A DNA stretch of 64,000 nt from Alphaproteobacteria bacterium. GTDB lineage: Bacteria; Pseudomonadota; Alphaproteobacteria; TMED109. Location: contig JAJDWH010000010.1 in the NCBI GenBank assembly GCA_022825705.1, positions 334,931 through 398,930 of the forward strand. Direction: 5' to 3'. Position 1 is the first letter of the stretch. The number at the start of each line of letters is the position of its first letter. A program made the translations under genes and the position numbers. Shown here in pieces: positions 57,231 through 64,000 of the stretch. The notes under the pieces are model-generated. The model did no database searches, was not told where the DNA came from, and saw only the letters and a program-made list of their open reading frames with translations.

Positions 57231-58486
57231 GTGCGGCTGCAACCGAGGCCCGCGCGCAAACGGTCGATGCCGATGCCGGGGGCGTACGCCGTCGCCAGCT
57301 GCTGGTCTTCTCAGGATTCGCCGCCGCGCTGCTGGTGGCACTCGCCCTGTGGCTGGGAATGGGCAGCGGCGGCACTCCGCCTGCTGCAACCGGTATCGTT
57401 GCCGAACTGGCGGGTCCGGATACCGCCGAGGAGGCGTGGACGCGGCGCTCCGAGGCGCGGATTGGGACGATCGAGGCCCGCCTCCGCGAGATGCAGACCG
57501 ACGCCCGGCGCCTCGGCGCGGAGAACGAGCGGCTGCGGGAGCGGCTCGCGGCGGAAGCGGCGGATGCACGTGCGGTGATCGACCGACAGGCCGCGATGAT
57601 CGATGACCTGGAGCGGCGCGTGACGGAGCGGCTGCCCGCGGTTGTGGATCCCGGGCAGGCGCCGGTGTTTCCGGGTGTGCCCGTTGGTTCGGGGCACGAT
57701 GTCGACGAAGGACTCCCGCTCCCTGAGGCCCCGCCGCCGCTGATCGAGACCTTCGAACTGGACGGTTCGTCCTCCGGCGCCGCTGTAATCGAAGCCTGGA
57801 AGCCGCTCTCCACGTGGCTCCCCGCCGGGAGCCACGCCGCGGCCGTCGTGCTCGCCGGCGTCGACGCTTCGGCCGGCATTTCCTCTCAGGGCGACCCGCG
57901 GGCCGTCCTTCTGCGGCTCACCGGCCCCGCCTGGACCGCCGCCACGGACGGCATTGCCCAACGCGTGGACATCGCGGGCTGCACCGTGACCGGCGCTGCG
58001 CACGGCGACCTCTCGTCGGAGAAGGTCTACGCGCGGCTCCGGACCCTGACCTGCGCGGGTCCCGAGCCGGGGAGCGTGATCGAGACGGAGGTGGCGGGGT
58101 TCATCGCGGGCTCGGGCAAGACCGGTGTGCGTGGGCCGGTGGTGAGCCGGGAGGGGGCGCTGGTCGAGAAGGCGTTCCTCGCGGGGCTCGTCTCGGGCGC
58201 CGGACAGGGGGCTGCGCAGGCGTTCCAGCCGCAGGCTGTCGCGACCGGCGGCGGCGCGGCGGCAGTCGCCAACACAGGGCTTGCGGACATCGGCCGGGCC
58301 GGCATCGGGGCGGGTGCGGCGTCGGCCGGCGGCAAGGTCGCCGACTACCTGATCCGCCGTGCCGAGCAGTACCAGCCGGTCATCCAGCTGCGTTCGGGCA
58401 CGCGCGTGAGCGTCGTGTTCCTGGAAGGTGCCCGCCTCGACGGCGGGCTGCTCGGCGACCACGGCAACAGGGGAGAAAGCCAATGA
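57227..58486 (+). CDS. traB: conjugal transfer protein TraB (VirB10-like)
   Basis: A 419-residue core-complex protein: one N-terminal membrane helix (VFSGFAAALLVALALWLGM region), a coiled coil (ARIGTIEARLREMQTDARRLGAENERLRERLAAEA), a Pro-rich linker, and a C-terminal beta domain (PLSTWLPAGSHAAAVVLAGVDASAG; GFIAGSGKTGVRGPVVSREG). It spans the envelope and senses ATPase activity in related systems. Overlaps traV by ATGA. Confidence 0.92.
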   Translation: MSAAATEARAQTVDADAGGVRRRQLLVFSGFAAALLVALALWLGMGSGGTPPAATGIVAELAGPDTAEEAWTRRSEARIGTIEARLREMQTDARRLGAENERLRERLAAEAADARAVIDRQAAMIDDLERRVTERLPAVVDPGQAPVFPGVPVGSGHDVDEGLPLPEAPPPLIETFELDGSSSGAAVIEAWKPLSTWLPAGSHAAAVVLAGVDASAGISSQGDPRAVLLRLTGPAWTAATDGIAQRVDIAGCTVTGAAHGDLSSEKVYARLRTLTCAGPEPGSVIETEVAGFIAGSGKTGVRGPVVSREGALVEKAFLAGLVSGAGQGAAQAFQPQAVATGGGAAAVANTGLADIGRAGIGAGAASAGGKVADYLIRRAEQYQPVIQLRSGTRVSVVFLEGARLDGGLLGDHGNRGESQ

Positions 58487-59007
58487 AGACGAACGTGATG
58501 CGATCACTTGGAATGGGCGGGATCGTCGCGGCGGGGATGATGCTGGCGGGGTGCTCTTCCACCCATGTCGGCGAATCCTGGCAGTGCCCATTGGCTCAGG
58601 GCACCTCGTGCACGACCATCACCGAGGCTGATCCCGCCGTGCCCGCCAGCGCCGCCCGGCCGGCTGTCCTGTTCGGCGAGCCGCTGCGGGAAGCTCGCCG
58701 CCCGCTGGACGGGAAGGCTGCCTGCGATGACGGCTGCAAACCGTTCAGCGGGCTCAGGGGGTTGTTCGGGATCGGCGCCGGCGACGATGCGGGCCCGCGT
58801 CCATCGGCAGCGCCCACACCGGCTGCTGAAACCGAACCTGCTGCCAGGCCGGATGGCATTGCCATGCCTGTGACGGACGAAGCCCTCCGTGTACCGGAGG
58901 TGCTGGGCCGCATCTGGATCGCGCCCTTCGTCGACGCGGACGGCATCTACCGCGAGGCCCACTGGGTGCGGGTGGTGCTGGAGCCCGCCGGCTGGAAGCT
59001 CCCGTGA
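58483..59007 (+). CDS. traV: conjugal transfer lipoprotein TraV
   Basis: A 174-residue lipoprotein: signal peptide with lipobox LAGC (GIVAAGMMLAGCSS). It has four Cys after the lipidated one (WQCPLAQGTSC, ACDDGC) and the TraV-like C-terminal PEVLGRIWIAPFVDADGIYREAHWVRVVLEPAGW. It anchors the TraB/TraK core in the outer membrane. The stop overlaps the traC GTG. Confidence 0.88.
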   Translation: MKTNVMRSLGMGGIVAAGMMLAGCSSTHVGESWQCPLAQGTSCTTITEADPAVPASAARPAVLFGEPLREARRPLDGKAACDDGCKPFSGLRGLFGIGAGDDAGPRPSAAPTPAAETEPAARPDGIAMPVTDEALRVPEVLGRIWIAPFVDADGIYREAHWVRVVLEPAGWKLP

Positions 59008-61577
59008 TCGGCCGCCTGTTGGAACTCTTCGAGGGTCCGGAGGCGCCGGCCCCCTGGACCCCACCGCCGCTGCCGGCAGCGCTCCACCAATTGCTGCCGT
59101 GGCGCGCTTGGGACGAGAGGAGCGAACTCTACGTCAATGCAGGGAGCACCGGGTTCATCCTGGAGATCCCGCCCTTCGTCGGGATCGACGAGGAGGTGGC
59201 GGGCGCGCTTGCGGGCACCCTCGCCGACGCGGCACCCGAGCACTGCACCCTCCAGGTGCTGCATTGGGCGAGCCCCCGGTTCGGGGCCGCCTACGACGAA
59301 TGGGCCGCACCCCGAGCCCGCGCGGGCGGGGTCCAGGCGCGGATCGGCGAGCGCCGCGGCGTCCTCCTGCGTCCGGCCGGCTGGCGCAAGCTGCACGCCG
59401 GGGGCCCGCCGAACACGCTCTCCGACTACCGGGTCTTCGTCACCGCCTGCCTCGCGGGCCCGCCGGGCCCGGCCGCGGAGACCGCGCTCGGCGCGTTCCG
59501 CCGGGCGCTCGAGGGCACGCTCGCGTCGGCGGGTGCCTGGGCGCACCGGCTCGAGCCCGACGCGCTGCTCGCGCTCTCCGCCGAACTCGTGGCGCCCGAC
59601 GTCCGGGGCACGGACGACGGCGGCATTCGCCCGCCGCCCCGGCGCTGGTCGCCGCGCGATCCGCTGCACGAGCAGTGCATCGCGCCGGGGCGGGCACTGA
59701 CCGTGGCCCCCACGGGGCTCACCTTCCACCACCCGGACGGCGAGGACGTGGCCGTCCGGGTGCTCTCCGCGATCGCCTTTCCGGAGGTCTGGCCGGGGTG
59801 GCGGGGTAACGCGCTGATCGGCGACTTCCACCGCGACTTCCTGCAGCCTGGCTGCCCGGTGCTGACGGCTCTCGTGTTCACGACGGGCGACGAGGCTGCA
59901 GGGGAGAAGGCATTCCTCAAGTCGGCCCGCGCCACCCAGCAGGCGGGGACCGGTCTCGCACGGTATCTCCCGGGCCTCCCCGAGAAGGCGCGCGACTGGC
60001 AGGCGGTCACGGAGCGCGTCAAGGATGGCGAGAAGCTGGTGCGGGCCGCGTACATGGTGGCGGTATACGCACCGCTCGACGCGCTCGACGAGGCCGAGCA
60101 GGCGGTCCGCGCGATCTACCACGGGCAGGGCTGGCGGGTCGCGGCCGAGCGCTACGTGCAGCTCCCCTCGTGGCTCGCGTGCCTGCCGATGGCGGCCGCG
60201 GGCGGGCTCGACGCCGACTTCGAGCGGCTGGGGCGCATGAAGACGCTCCTCACCTCGTCGGCGGTCAACCTCGCCCCCGTGCACGGCGAGTGGCGAGGCC
60301 AGCCGGCCAGTCCGGACAACCCGCCGGCGCTCTTCCTGATCGGGCGGCGCGGCCAGCCCGCGTGCTGGTCGCCGTTTGCGAACGACGCCGGGAACTACAA
60401 CGTCGCCGTCACCGGCAAGTCGGGCTCCGGCAAGTCGGTGCTGATGCAGGAGCTGGTGACGGGCATCGTGGGCGCTGGCGGCGAGGCCGTGGTGATCGAC
60501 GACGGCCGCTCGTTCCAGCACACGGCAGAGGCGCTCGGCGGTGCCTTCATCGCGTTTGGCAAGGACGCGGCGACACTCAACCCCTTCGCCATGATCGACG
60601 CCGGGACGGCGAACCACGACGGCGACTACCGCGAGGAGTGCTTTGCGATGCTGGCCGGCGTCATCGGCCGCATGGCAAGGCGAAGGGGCTCGATCGACGA
60701 TATCGAGGCCGCGCTGATCGCCGAGGCCATCGCGCAGGCCTGGGACGACGCCGGCAACAATGCCGATCTCGGCAGTGTCCGGAAGAACCTCGACGCCCGA
60801 GACGACCGCCGGGCGAAGGACATGGCGACCGCGCTCGGCCCCTGGTGTCCGGGCGGGGCGATGGGGCGGCTGTTCGCGGGCGCGCGCACCCCGGCGCTCG
60901 ACCGGGCGCTCACCGTGTTCGAGCTGGCCGAGCTCAAGGGCCGGGGCGATTTGCAGGCAGTGGTGCTGATGCTGGTGGTCTTCCTCGCCACCCAGCGCAT
61001 GTATCACGGAGAGCGCACGCGGGCGAAGGCGATCGTGATCGACGAGGCGTGGGACCTGCTCTCCGGCGAGGACAGCCGCGCCTTCCTCGAAGGCGCCGCC
61101 AGACGCGCGCGCAAATACCGCGGCGCGCTCATCACTGGCACGCAGTCGGTCAACGACTATTACGCCAATCCTGCGGCACGCGCCGCCTGGGAGAACTCGG
61201 ACTGGGTGATCTTCCTCGCCCAGAAGGACGAGTCGGTCGAGCTCCTCAAGCAGGAGAAGCGCATCCATTGCGATCCCGGCATGGAGCGGGCGCTGAAGAG
61301 CCTGACCACCGCCGACGGCCGTTATGCCGAACTGGTGCTGCACGGCCCCGACGGCTGGCGGGTCGCGCGGCTGGTGCTGGATGCCTGGTCGGTGGCGCTG
61401 TTCTCCTCGCGCGGGCCCGCCTTCGCCGCGGTCGAGCGCCTGAAGGCCGAGGGGCTCTCCACCGTCCAGGCCATCGACCGGCTCGCGGGGGACGCTCCCC
61501 TCGCCGGGGGCACCCGTCCCGCTGGCGCTGCCACCGAACATCCCGAAACCACCGAACCGAAGGGAGGAACCGAATGA
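59004..61577 (+). CDS. traC: conjugative ATPase TraC (VirB4-like)
   Basis: An 857-residue cytoplasmic ATPase powering pilus assembly. N-terminal TraC domain (YVNAGSTGFILEIPPFVG); Walker A TGKSGSGKSVLMQ (about 470-477); Walker B AIVIDEAWDLLSGED (about 676); late TGTQSVNDYYANPAARAAWENSDW motif. Length is normal for TraC. GTGA overlap with traV and ATGA overlap with the next gene. Confidence 0.95.
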   Translation: MIGRLLELFEGPEAPAPWTPPPLPAALHQLLPWRAWDERSELYVNAGSTGFILEIPPFVGIDEEVAGALAGTLADAAPEHCTLQVLHWASPRFGAAYDEWAAPRARAGGVQARIGERRGVLLRPAGWRKLHAGGPPNTLSDYRVFVTACLAGPPGPAAETALGAFRRALEGTLASAGAWAHRLEPDALLALSAELVAPDVRGTDDGGIRPPPRRWSPRDPLHEQCIAPGRALTVAPTGLTFHHPDGEDVAVRVLSAIAFPEVWPGWRGNALIGDFHRDFLQPGCPVLTALVFTTGDEAAGEKAFLKSARATQQAGTGLARYLPGLPEKARDWQAVTERVKDGEKLVRAAYMVAVYAPLDALDEAEQAVRAIYHGQGWRVAAERYVQLPSWLACLPMAAAGGLDADFERLGRMKTLLTSSAVNLAPVHGEWRGQPASPDNPPALFLIGRRGQPACWSPFANDAGNYNVAVTGKSGSGKSVLMQELVTGIVGAGGEAVVIDDGRSFQHTAEALGGAFIAFGKDAATLNPFAMIDAGTANHDGDYREECFAMLAGVIGRMARRRGSIDDIEAALIAEAIAQAWDDAGNNADLGSVRKNLDARDDRRAKDMATALGPWCPGGAMGRLFAGARTPALDRALTVFELAELKGRGDLQAVVLMLVVFLATQRMYHGERTRAKAIVIDEAWDLLSGEDSRAFLEGAARRARKYRGALITGTQSVNDYYANPAARAAWENSDWVIFLAQKDESVELLKQEKRIHCDPGMERALKSLTTADGRYAELVLHGPDGWRVARLVLDAWSVALFSSRGPAFAAVERLKAEGLSTVQAIDRLAGDAPLAGGTRPAGAATEHPETTEPKGGTE

Positions 61578-62257
61578 CGATGAAACGGGCAGCTGCGATC
61601 CCGCGGGCGCCGCTCATCTGGCCGGGCGATCCGGAGGACGTGACGGCCGAGGACATCGACTTCGAGGCGCTGGCCCATGTGCTGGCCAATACCTGCCGCC
61701 GGGGCGGCTGCTGCCGGCAGTACCACTCCATCGCCGCCCATGCCGTGATCGTCTCGGAGGAGATCGCGGCGCTCGACGGGCTCGAAGACGAGGACCGGCG
61801 GACGCTGGCGCTGCATGCGCTGATCGCGAATGCGCCGTCGGCCTGGCTTCGGGGGCGCCTGCCGGACTCGCAGCGCGCGGCGGAGCCCGGATCGCGGTCC
61901 GGGCCAGGCCGCACCGGGAAGCTCGCCACCGGGATCGAGACCGCCGTGCGCCGGGCGGCCGGGCTCGACGCCGTTCTGGAAGAGGAACAGGCGGAACTGC
62001 TCCGGTTCGTCGAGCGCATGGCCGAAGCGGCCGAGCGGCGCGACCTGCTGGAGCCCGGAGGCCGGGACGGCTCGGGGTCCGCCGTCGCGGGGCTTGCCTT
62101 CCCGCCGATCAAGCGCCGCATCCGCAGCCTCCCGCCCGACAAGGCGGCGCAGGCCTGGCTCGCCCGCTTCCGGGCGCTTGCCGGGCCGGAGGATGAACGA
62201 AAGGGGCGCACCGCAGCGGATGCCGCATCGGAGGCCGGGGATGCCGCGCGGGACTGA
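61574..62257 (+). CDS. HD/YfbR-like protein lacking the HD pair, within the tra operon
   Basis: A 227-residue cytoplasmic protein. Residues about 20-90 resemble YfbR-like HD phosphohydrolases (DIDFEALAHVLANTCRRGGCCRQYHSIAAHAVIVSEEI), but the HD dipeptide, expected in an LHDAPEA-like stretch, is replaced by LHALIANAPSA. Two Cys (GGCCRQ) are added. The C-terminal half is Arg/Ala-rich and unrecognised. It overlaps traC (ATGA) and trbI. It may be a catalytically dead binding protein; the role in transfer is unknown. Confidence 0.6.
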   Translation: MTMKRAAAIPRAPLIWPGDPEDVTAEDIDFEALAHVLANTCRRGGCCRQYHSIAAHAVIVSEEIAALDGLEDEDRRTLALHALIANAPSAWLRGRLPDSQRAAEPGSRSGPGRTGKLATGIETAVRRAAGLDAVLEEEQAELLRFVERMAEAAERRDLLEPGGRDGSGSAVAGLAFPPIKRRIRSLPPDKAAQAWLARFRALAGPEDERKGRTAADAASEAGDAARD

Positions 62258-62597
62258 CTGGCAGGTTCTGGTCTCGGCCGCGCTGCTCTCGGGCGCGGTG
62301 GCGGCGGCGGTAGCGGCCGGGGTGATGCGCTACGGCATGGAGCCCGCGCCGCGCATCGCGGGCGTGCGTCTCGCGGAGATCACGGCGGACTACACCGCGC
62401 GCGCCGCGACGACCGGGGAGACGGCGGAAGACGTGCGCGTCTGGGGCGTTGCGCTGGAGGCCGCCCTCGACCGGGTGGCGGCGCATCATGGCGTCGTGCT
62501 GCTGCCGGCGCGCGCGGTCGCGGCTGGCGCGCCGGACATGACGCCCGAGGTCGAAACCGCGCTGGAGCGGCTGCTGGTTCCGGGAGAGAGCCGTTGA
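62241..62597 (+). CDS. trbI: conjugal transfer protein TrbI (F-type)
   Basis: A 118-residue single-span protein: membrane helix WQVLVSAALLSGAVAAAVAAGVM, then a helical periplasmic part (AEITADYTARAATTGETAEDVRVWGVALEAALDRVAAHHGVVLLPARAV). The TrbI-F family affects pilus retraction. It overlaps traF by ATGA-type geometry (62594). Confidence 0.82.
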   Translation: MPRGTDWQVLVSAALLSGAVAAAVAAGVMRYGMEPAPRIAGVRLAEITADYTARAATTGETAEDVRVWGVALEAALDRVAAHHGVVLLPARAVAAGAPDMTPEVETALERLLVPGESR

Positions 62598-63181
62598 CCG
62601 AATCGCGCCCGATATTCGCGAAGCGGACGGCAGGATCGCGCCGGCGCAGGATCGGTCTTGCCGTCATGCTTGCGCTGGCGGCGCTCTGGCTCGCCGCAGC
62701 CTCGCGCGTGCATGTCAATGCGAGCTGGTCCGACGAAGCCTGGGGATACGCGGCCTTTCCGCTGTTCGGCGCCGAGCCGCGGATCGGCGACCGGGTGCTG
62801 TTCGAGCCGCCCGATTCCGTCGGGTCTCCCGTGCCGTACATGAAGACCGTGCGCGGCCTGCCGGGCATGGCCGTTACCGTCGATGCGGACAGGACGGTCT
62901 TTCTCGACGGCGAGCCGGTCGGGCAGGCCAAGACCCATGCGCTGGACGGGCGGCTGCTTGCGGCGATCGCGCCGGGAACTATCCCTGACGGCCACTACTT
63001 CCTGCTTGGCCGTCATGCCGACAGCCACGACAGCCGCTATGCCGAAATCGGCCTCGTGCCACGCGCGCGCATTCTCGGCCGCGCCGTGGCCCTGCCCGAC
63101 CTGCCCTGGATCGGCCTGAAGGGACCGCTGGTCAGGCCGGAGGATATCGGCCGCGATGCGACGCCGGAGGAGCGGCAATGA
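62594..63181 (+). CDS. traF: S26-type signal peptidase TraF
   Basis: A 195-residue membrane-anchored protease: helix IGLAVMLALAALWLAAASRV, then the catalytic Ser in VNASWSDEAWGY (N-x-x-x-S pattern of TraF peptidases) and the Lys in PYMKTVRGLPG. The late PDGHYFLLGRHADSHDSRYAEIGLV is the conserved box. It probably matures the pilin. In RP4-like systems TraF cyclises pilin; here the other genes are F-like. Confidence 0.88.
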   Translation: MTESRPIFAKRTAGSRRRRIGLAVMLALAALWLAAASRVHVNASWSDEAWGYAAFPLFGAEPRIGDRVLFEPPDSVGSPVPYMKTVRGLPGMAVTVDADRTVFLDGEPVGQAKTHALDGRLLAAIAPGTIPDGHYFLLGRHADSHDSRYAEIGLVPRARILGRAVALPDLPWIGLKGPLVRPEDIGRDATPEERQ

Positions 63182-63819
63182 CGCGCACCATCGTGCTTCT
63201 GGCGGCGATACTCCTCGCCTTGCCGGCGGCGGCGAAGGACCTCGGCGTGCGCGGCGCGACCTGGCCGGTGATCGAACCCGATCTCCTGGAAGAGATCGAG
63301 GCGCGTCTGGTCGGGATGCAGCGCTCGGGCGAGCTGGCGCGGCTGAAGGAGGAAGCCCGCAAGCGGGCCCTGAGGAAGCTGGAAGAGCCCGATCCGGTTC
63401 CGGGCGTCGCGCCGGCACGGGACCATCGCAGCCGCCTGTTCGATCCGTCCATTACGGTCGCCCGGGATATCCGCACGCCCGACGGCGTTCTCATCGCGGC
63501 GGCCGGCACGAGGGTCAGCCCGCTGGAGCGCCTGCCGCTGACGCGCGACCTGGTCTTCGTCGACGGCCGGCGCCCCGCCGAAATCGCCTGGGCGCTCGCC
63601 CATGAGCGGCCTGTGAAGATCGTGCTGCTCGCCGGGCGCCCGCTGGATCTCATGCGTCGCCATCGCCGGCCTTTCTTCTTCGATGCCGGCGGCCGCCTCG
63701 CCGAACGCTTCGCCATCACGGCGACGCCCACCCTGGTCGTGCAGGACGGACAGGCGCTGCGCATCACCGAGTTTCCCGTCCCGGACCGGGACCCCGTCGG
63801 AACCGAAGAGGAGGACTGA
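63178..63819 (+). CDS. traW: conjugal transfer protein TraW
   Basis: A 213-residue periplasmic protein (signal peptide IVLLAAILLALPAAAKD). TraW signature: DLGVRGATWPVIEPDLLEEIEARL, then RLFDPSITVARDIRTPDGVLIAAAGTRVSPLERLPL and a thioredoxin-like C-terminus. It works with TraU and TrbC in pilus assembly, expected further right. Confidence 0.92.
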   Translation: MTRTIVLLAAILLALPAAAKDLGVRGATWPVIEPDLLEEIEARLVGMQRSGELARLKEEARKRALRKLEEPDPVPGVAPARDHRSRLFDPSITVARDIRTPDGVLIAAAGTRVSPLERLPLTRDLVFVDGRRPAEIAWALAHERPVKIVLLAGRPLDLMRRHRRPFFFDAGGRLAERFAITATPTLVVQDGQALRITEFPVPDRDPVGTEEED

Positions 63820-63822
63820 GCC

Positions 63823-64000
63823 ATGCTGACCGTCAACCGCGCAACCCTTGTCGGCCATGCCGGTCGCGACCCCGAGATCCGCGATCTGAAGAACGGCGGC
63901 AGGGCGGCGACCTTCTCGCTCGCCACCGCCGAAAAATGGACCGACCGCGAGGGTAAGCCCGTTGAAGCCACCGAATGGCACCGGGTGGTGGTTTACGGCA
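63823..64000 (+). CDS. ssb: single-stranded DNA-binding protein (cut by right edge)
   Basis: The first 59 residues are visible: MLTVNRATLVGHAGRDPEIR... with FSLATAEKWTDREGKPVEATEWHRVVVYG, the OB fold of SSB. It lies 3 nt after traW, so it is part of the transfer operon. It would coat the incoming strand or assist processing. The rest lies outside the window. Confidence 0.93.
   Translation, partial: MLTVNRATLVGHAGRDPEIRDLKNGGRAATFSLATAEKWTDREGKPVEATEWHRVVVYG

Larger units (their letters stand above)
49410..64000 (+). mobile_element. integrative conjugative element at tRNA-Phe (right end outside window)
   Basis: A P4-type integrase directly follows tRNA-Phe in the same orientation, the usual left end of a tRNA-targeted element. 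Then come AlpA, a zone of gene remnants, and an F-type conjugation operon. I did not see by eye a second copy of the tRNA-Phe 3' end before 64000, so the right attachment site lies beyond the window. Confidence 0.85.

Noticed and set aside
59004..62257. Long frame 60170-62257 reading across traC
   Set aside because: Only the part from 61574 is coding; the rest is an Arg-rich shadow of traC.

Overview
The window is a GC-rich stretch of an alphaproteobacterial chromosome, most likely Rhodospirillales-like. The evidence is gene order: carA/carB divergent from yqeY-dnaG-rpoD, and the block dcd-murA-DUF2948-hisG(short form)-hisD-UPF0262-infA-maf-yacG-tRNA-Phe. Housekeeping genes are tightly packed with many ATGA/GTGA overlaps. 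No rRNA or CRISPR array was seen.

Layout. 1-8755: carB (cut by the left edge), carA, then yqeY, dnaG, rpoD and a CAU tRNA. 8764-12261: a crotonase, then an exported HEAT-repeat protein coupled to a DUF1194 (VWA-like) protein. 12314-22237, all on the minus strand: a four-gene coupled operon (methyltransferase, SDR, SoxC-like sulfite dehydrogenase, and a 1160-residue fusion of a SoxD-like cytochrome c with two polyferredoxin modules and a NosR-like flavin domain), followed by a lanthanide-type PQQ alcohol dehydrogenase (xoxF-like), a strong terminator, xoxJ and xoxG. 22942-31463: a catabolic cluster with fumarylacetoacetase, a VOC dioxygenase, a MarR regulator, two SDR/MDR oxidoreductases and three hydrolase/hydratase-family enzymes that all carry signal peptides. 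31974-33591: a DehI-like protein and a tRNA-Thr(GGU) interrupted by a 228-nt group I intron. 34058-36651: a Fur-box-preceded operon of porin, flavinylated FMN-binding protein and PepSY membrane protein. 36743-37491: a PIN/antitoxin pair with a damaged active site. 37912-41016: a polar amino acid ABC importer. 41315-49281: an ABC exporter and the housekeeping block.

49410 to the right edge is an integrative conjugative element (ICE) inserted at the 3' end of tRNA-Phe: P4-type integrase, AlpA, a zone of remnants (a frameshifted GmrSD/DUF262-type nuclease gene and an IS630 transposase tail), an unusual multi-HTH protein, and then a tightly overlapping F-type conjugation operon traA-L-E-K-B-V-C-(HD-like)-trbI-traF-traW-ssb that continues past the window.

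The strongest candidates for something new are the intron-bearing tRNA-Thr, the SoxD/polyferredoxin/NosR fusion with its operon, the Fur-linked porin/flavoprotein/PepSY operon, and the exported set of catabolic enzymes. All functional statements come from reading motifs and gene order; no database search was possible.
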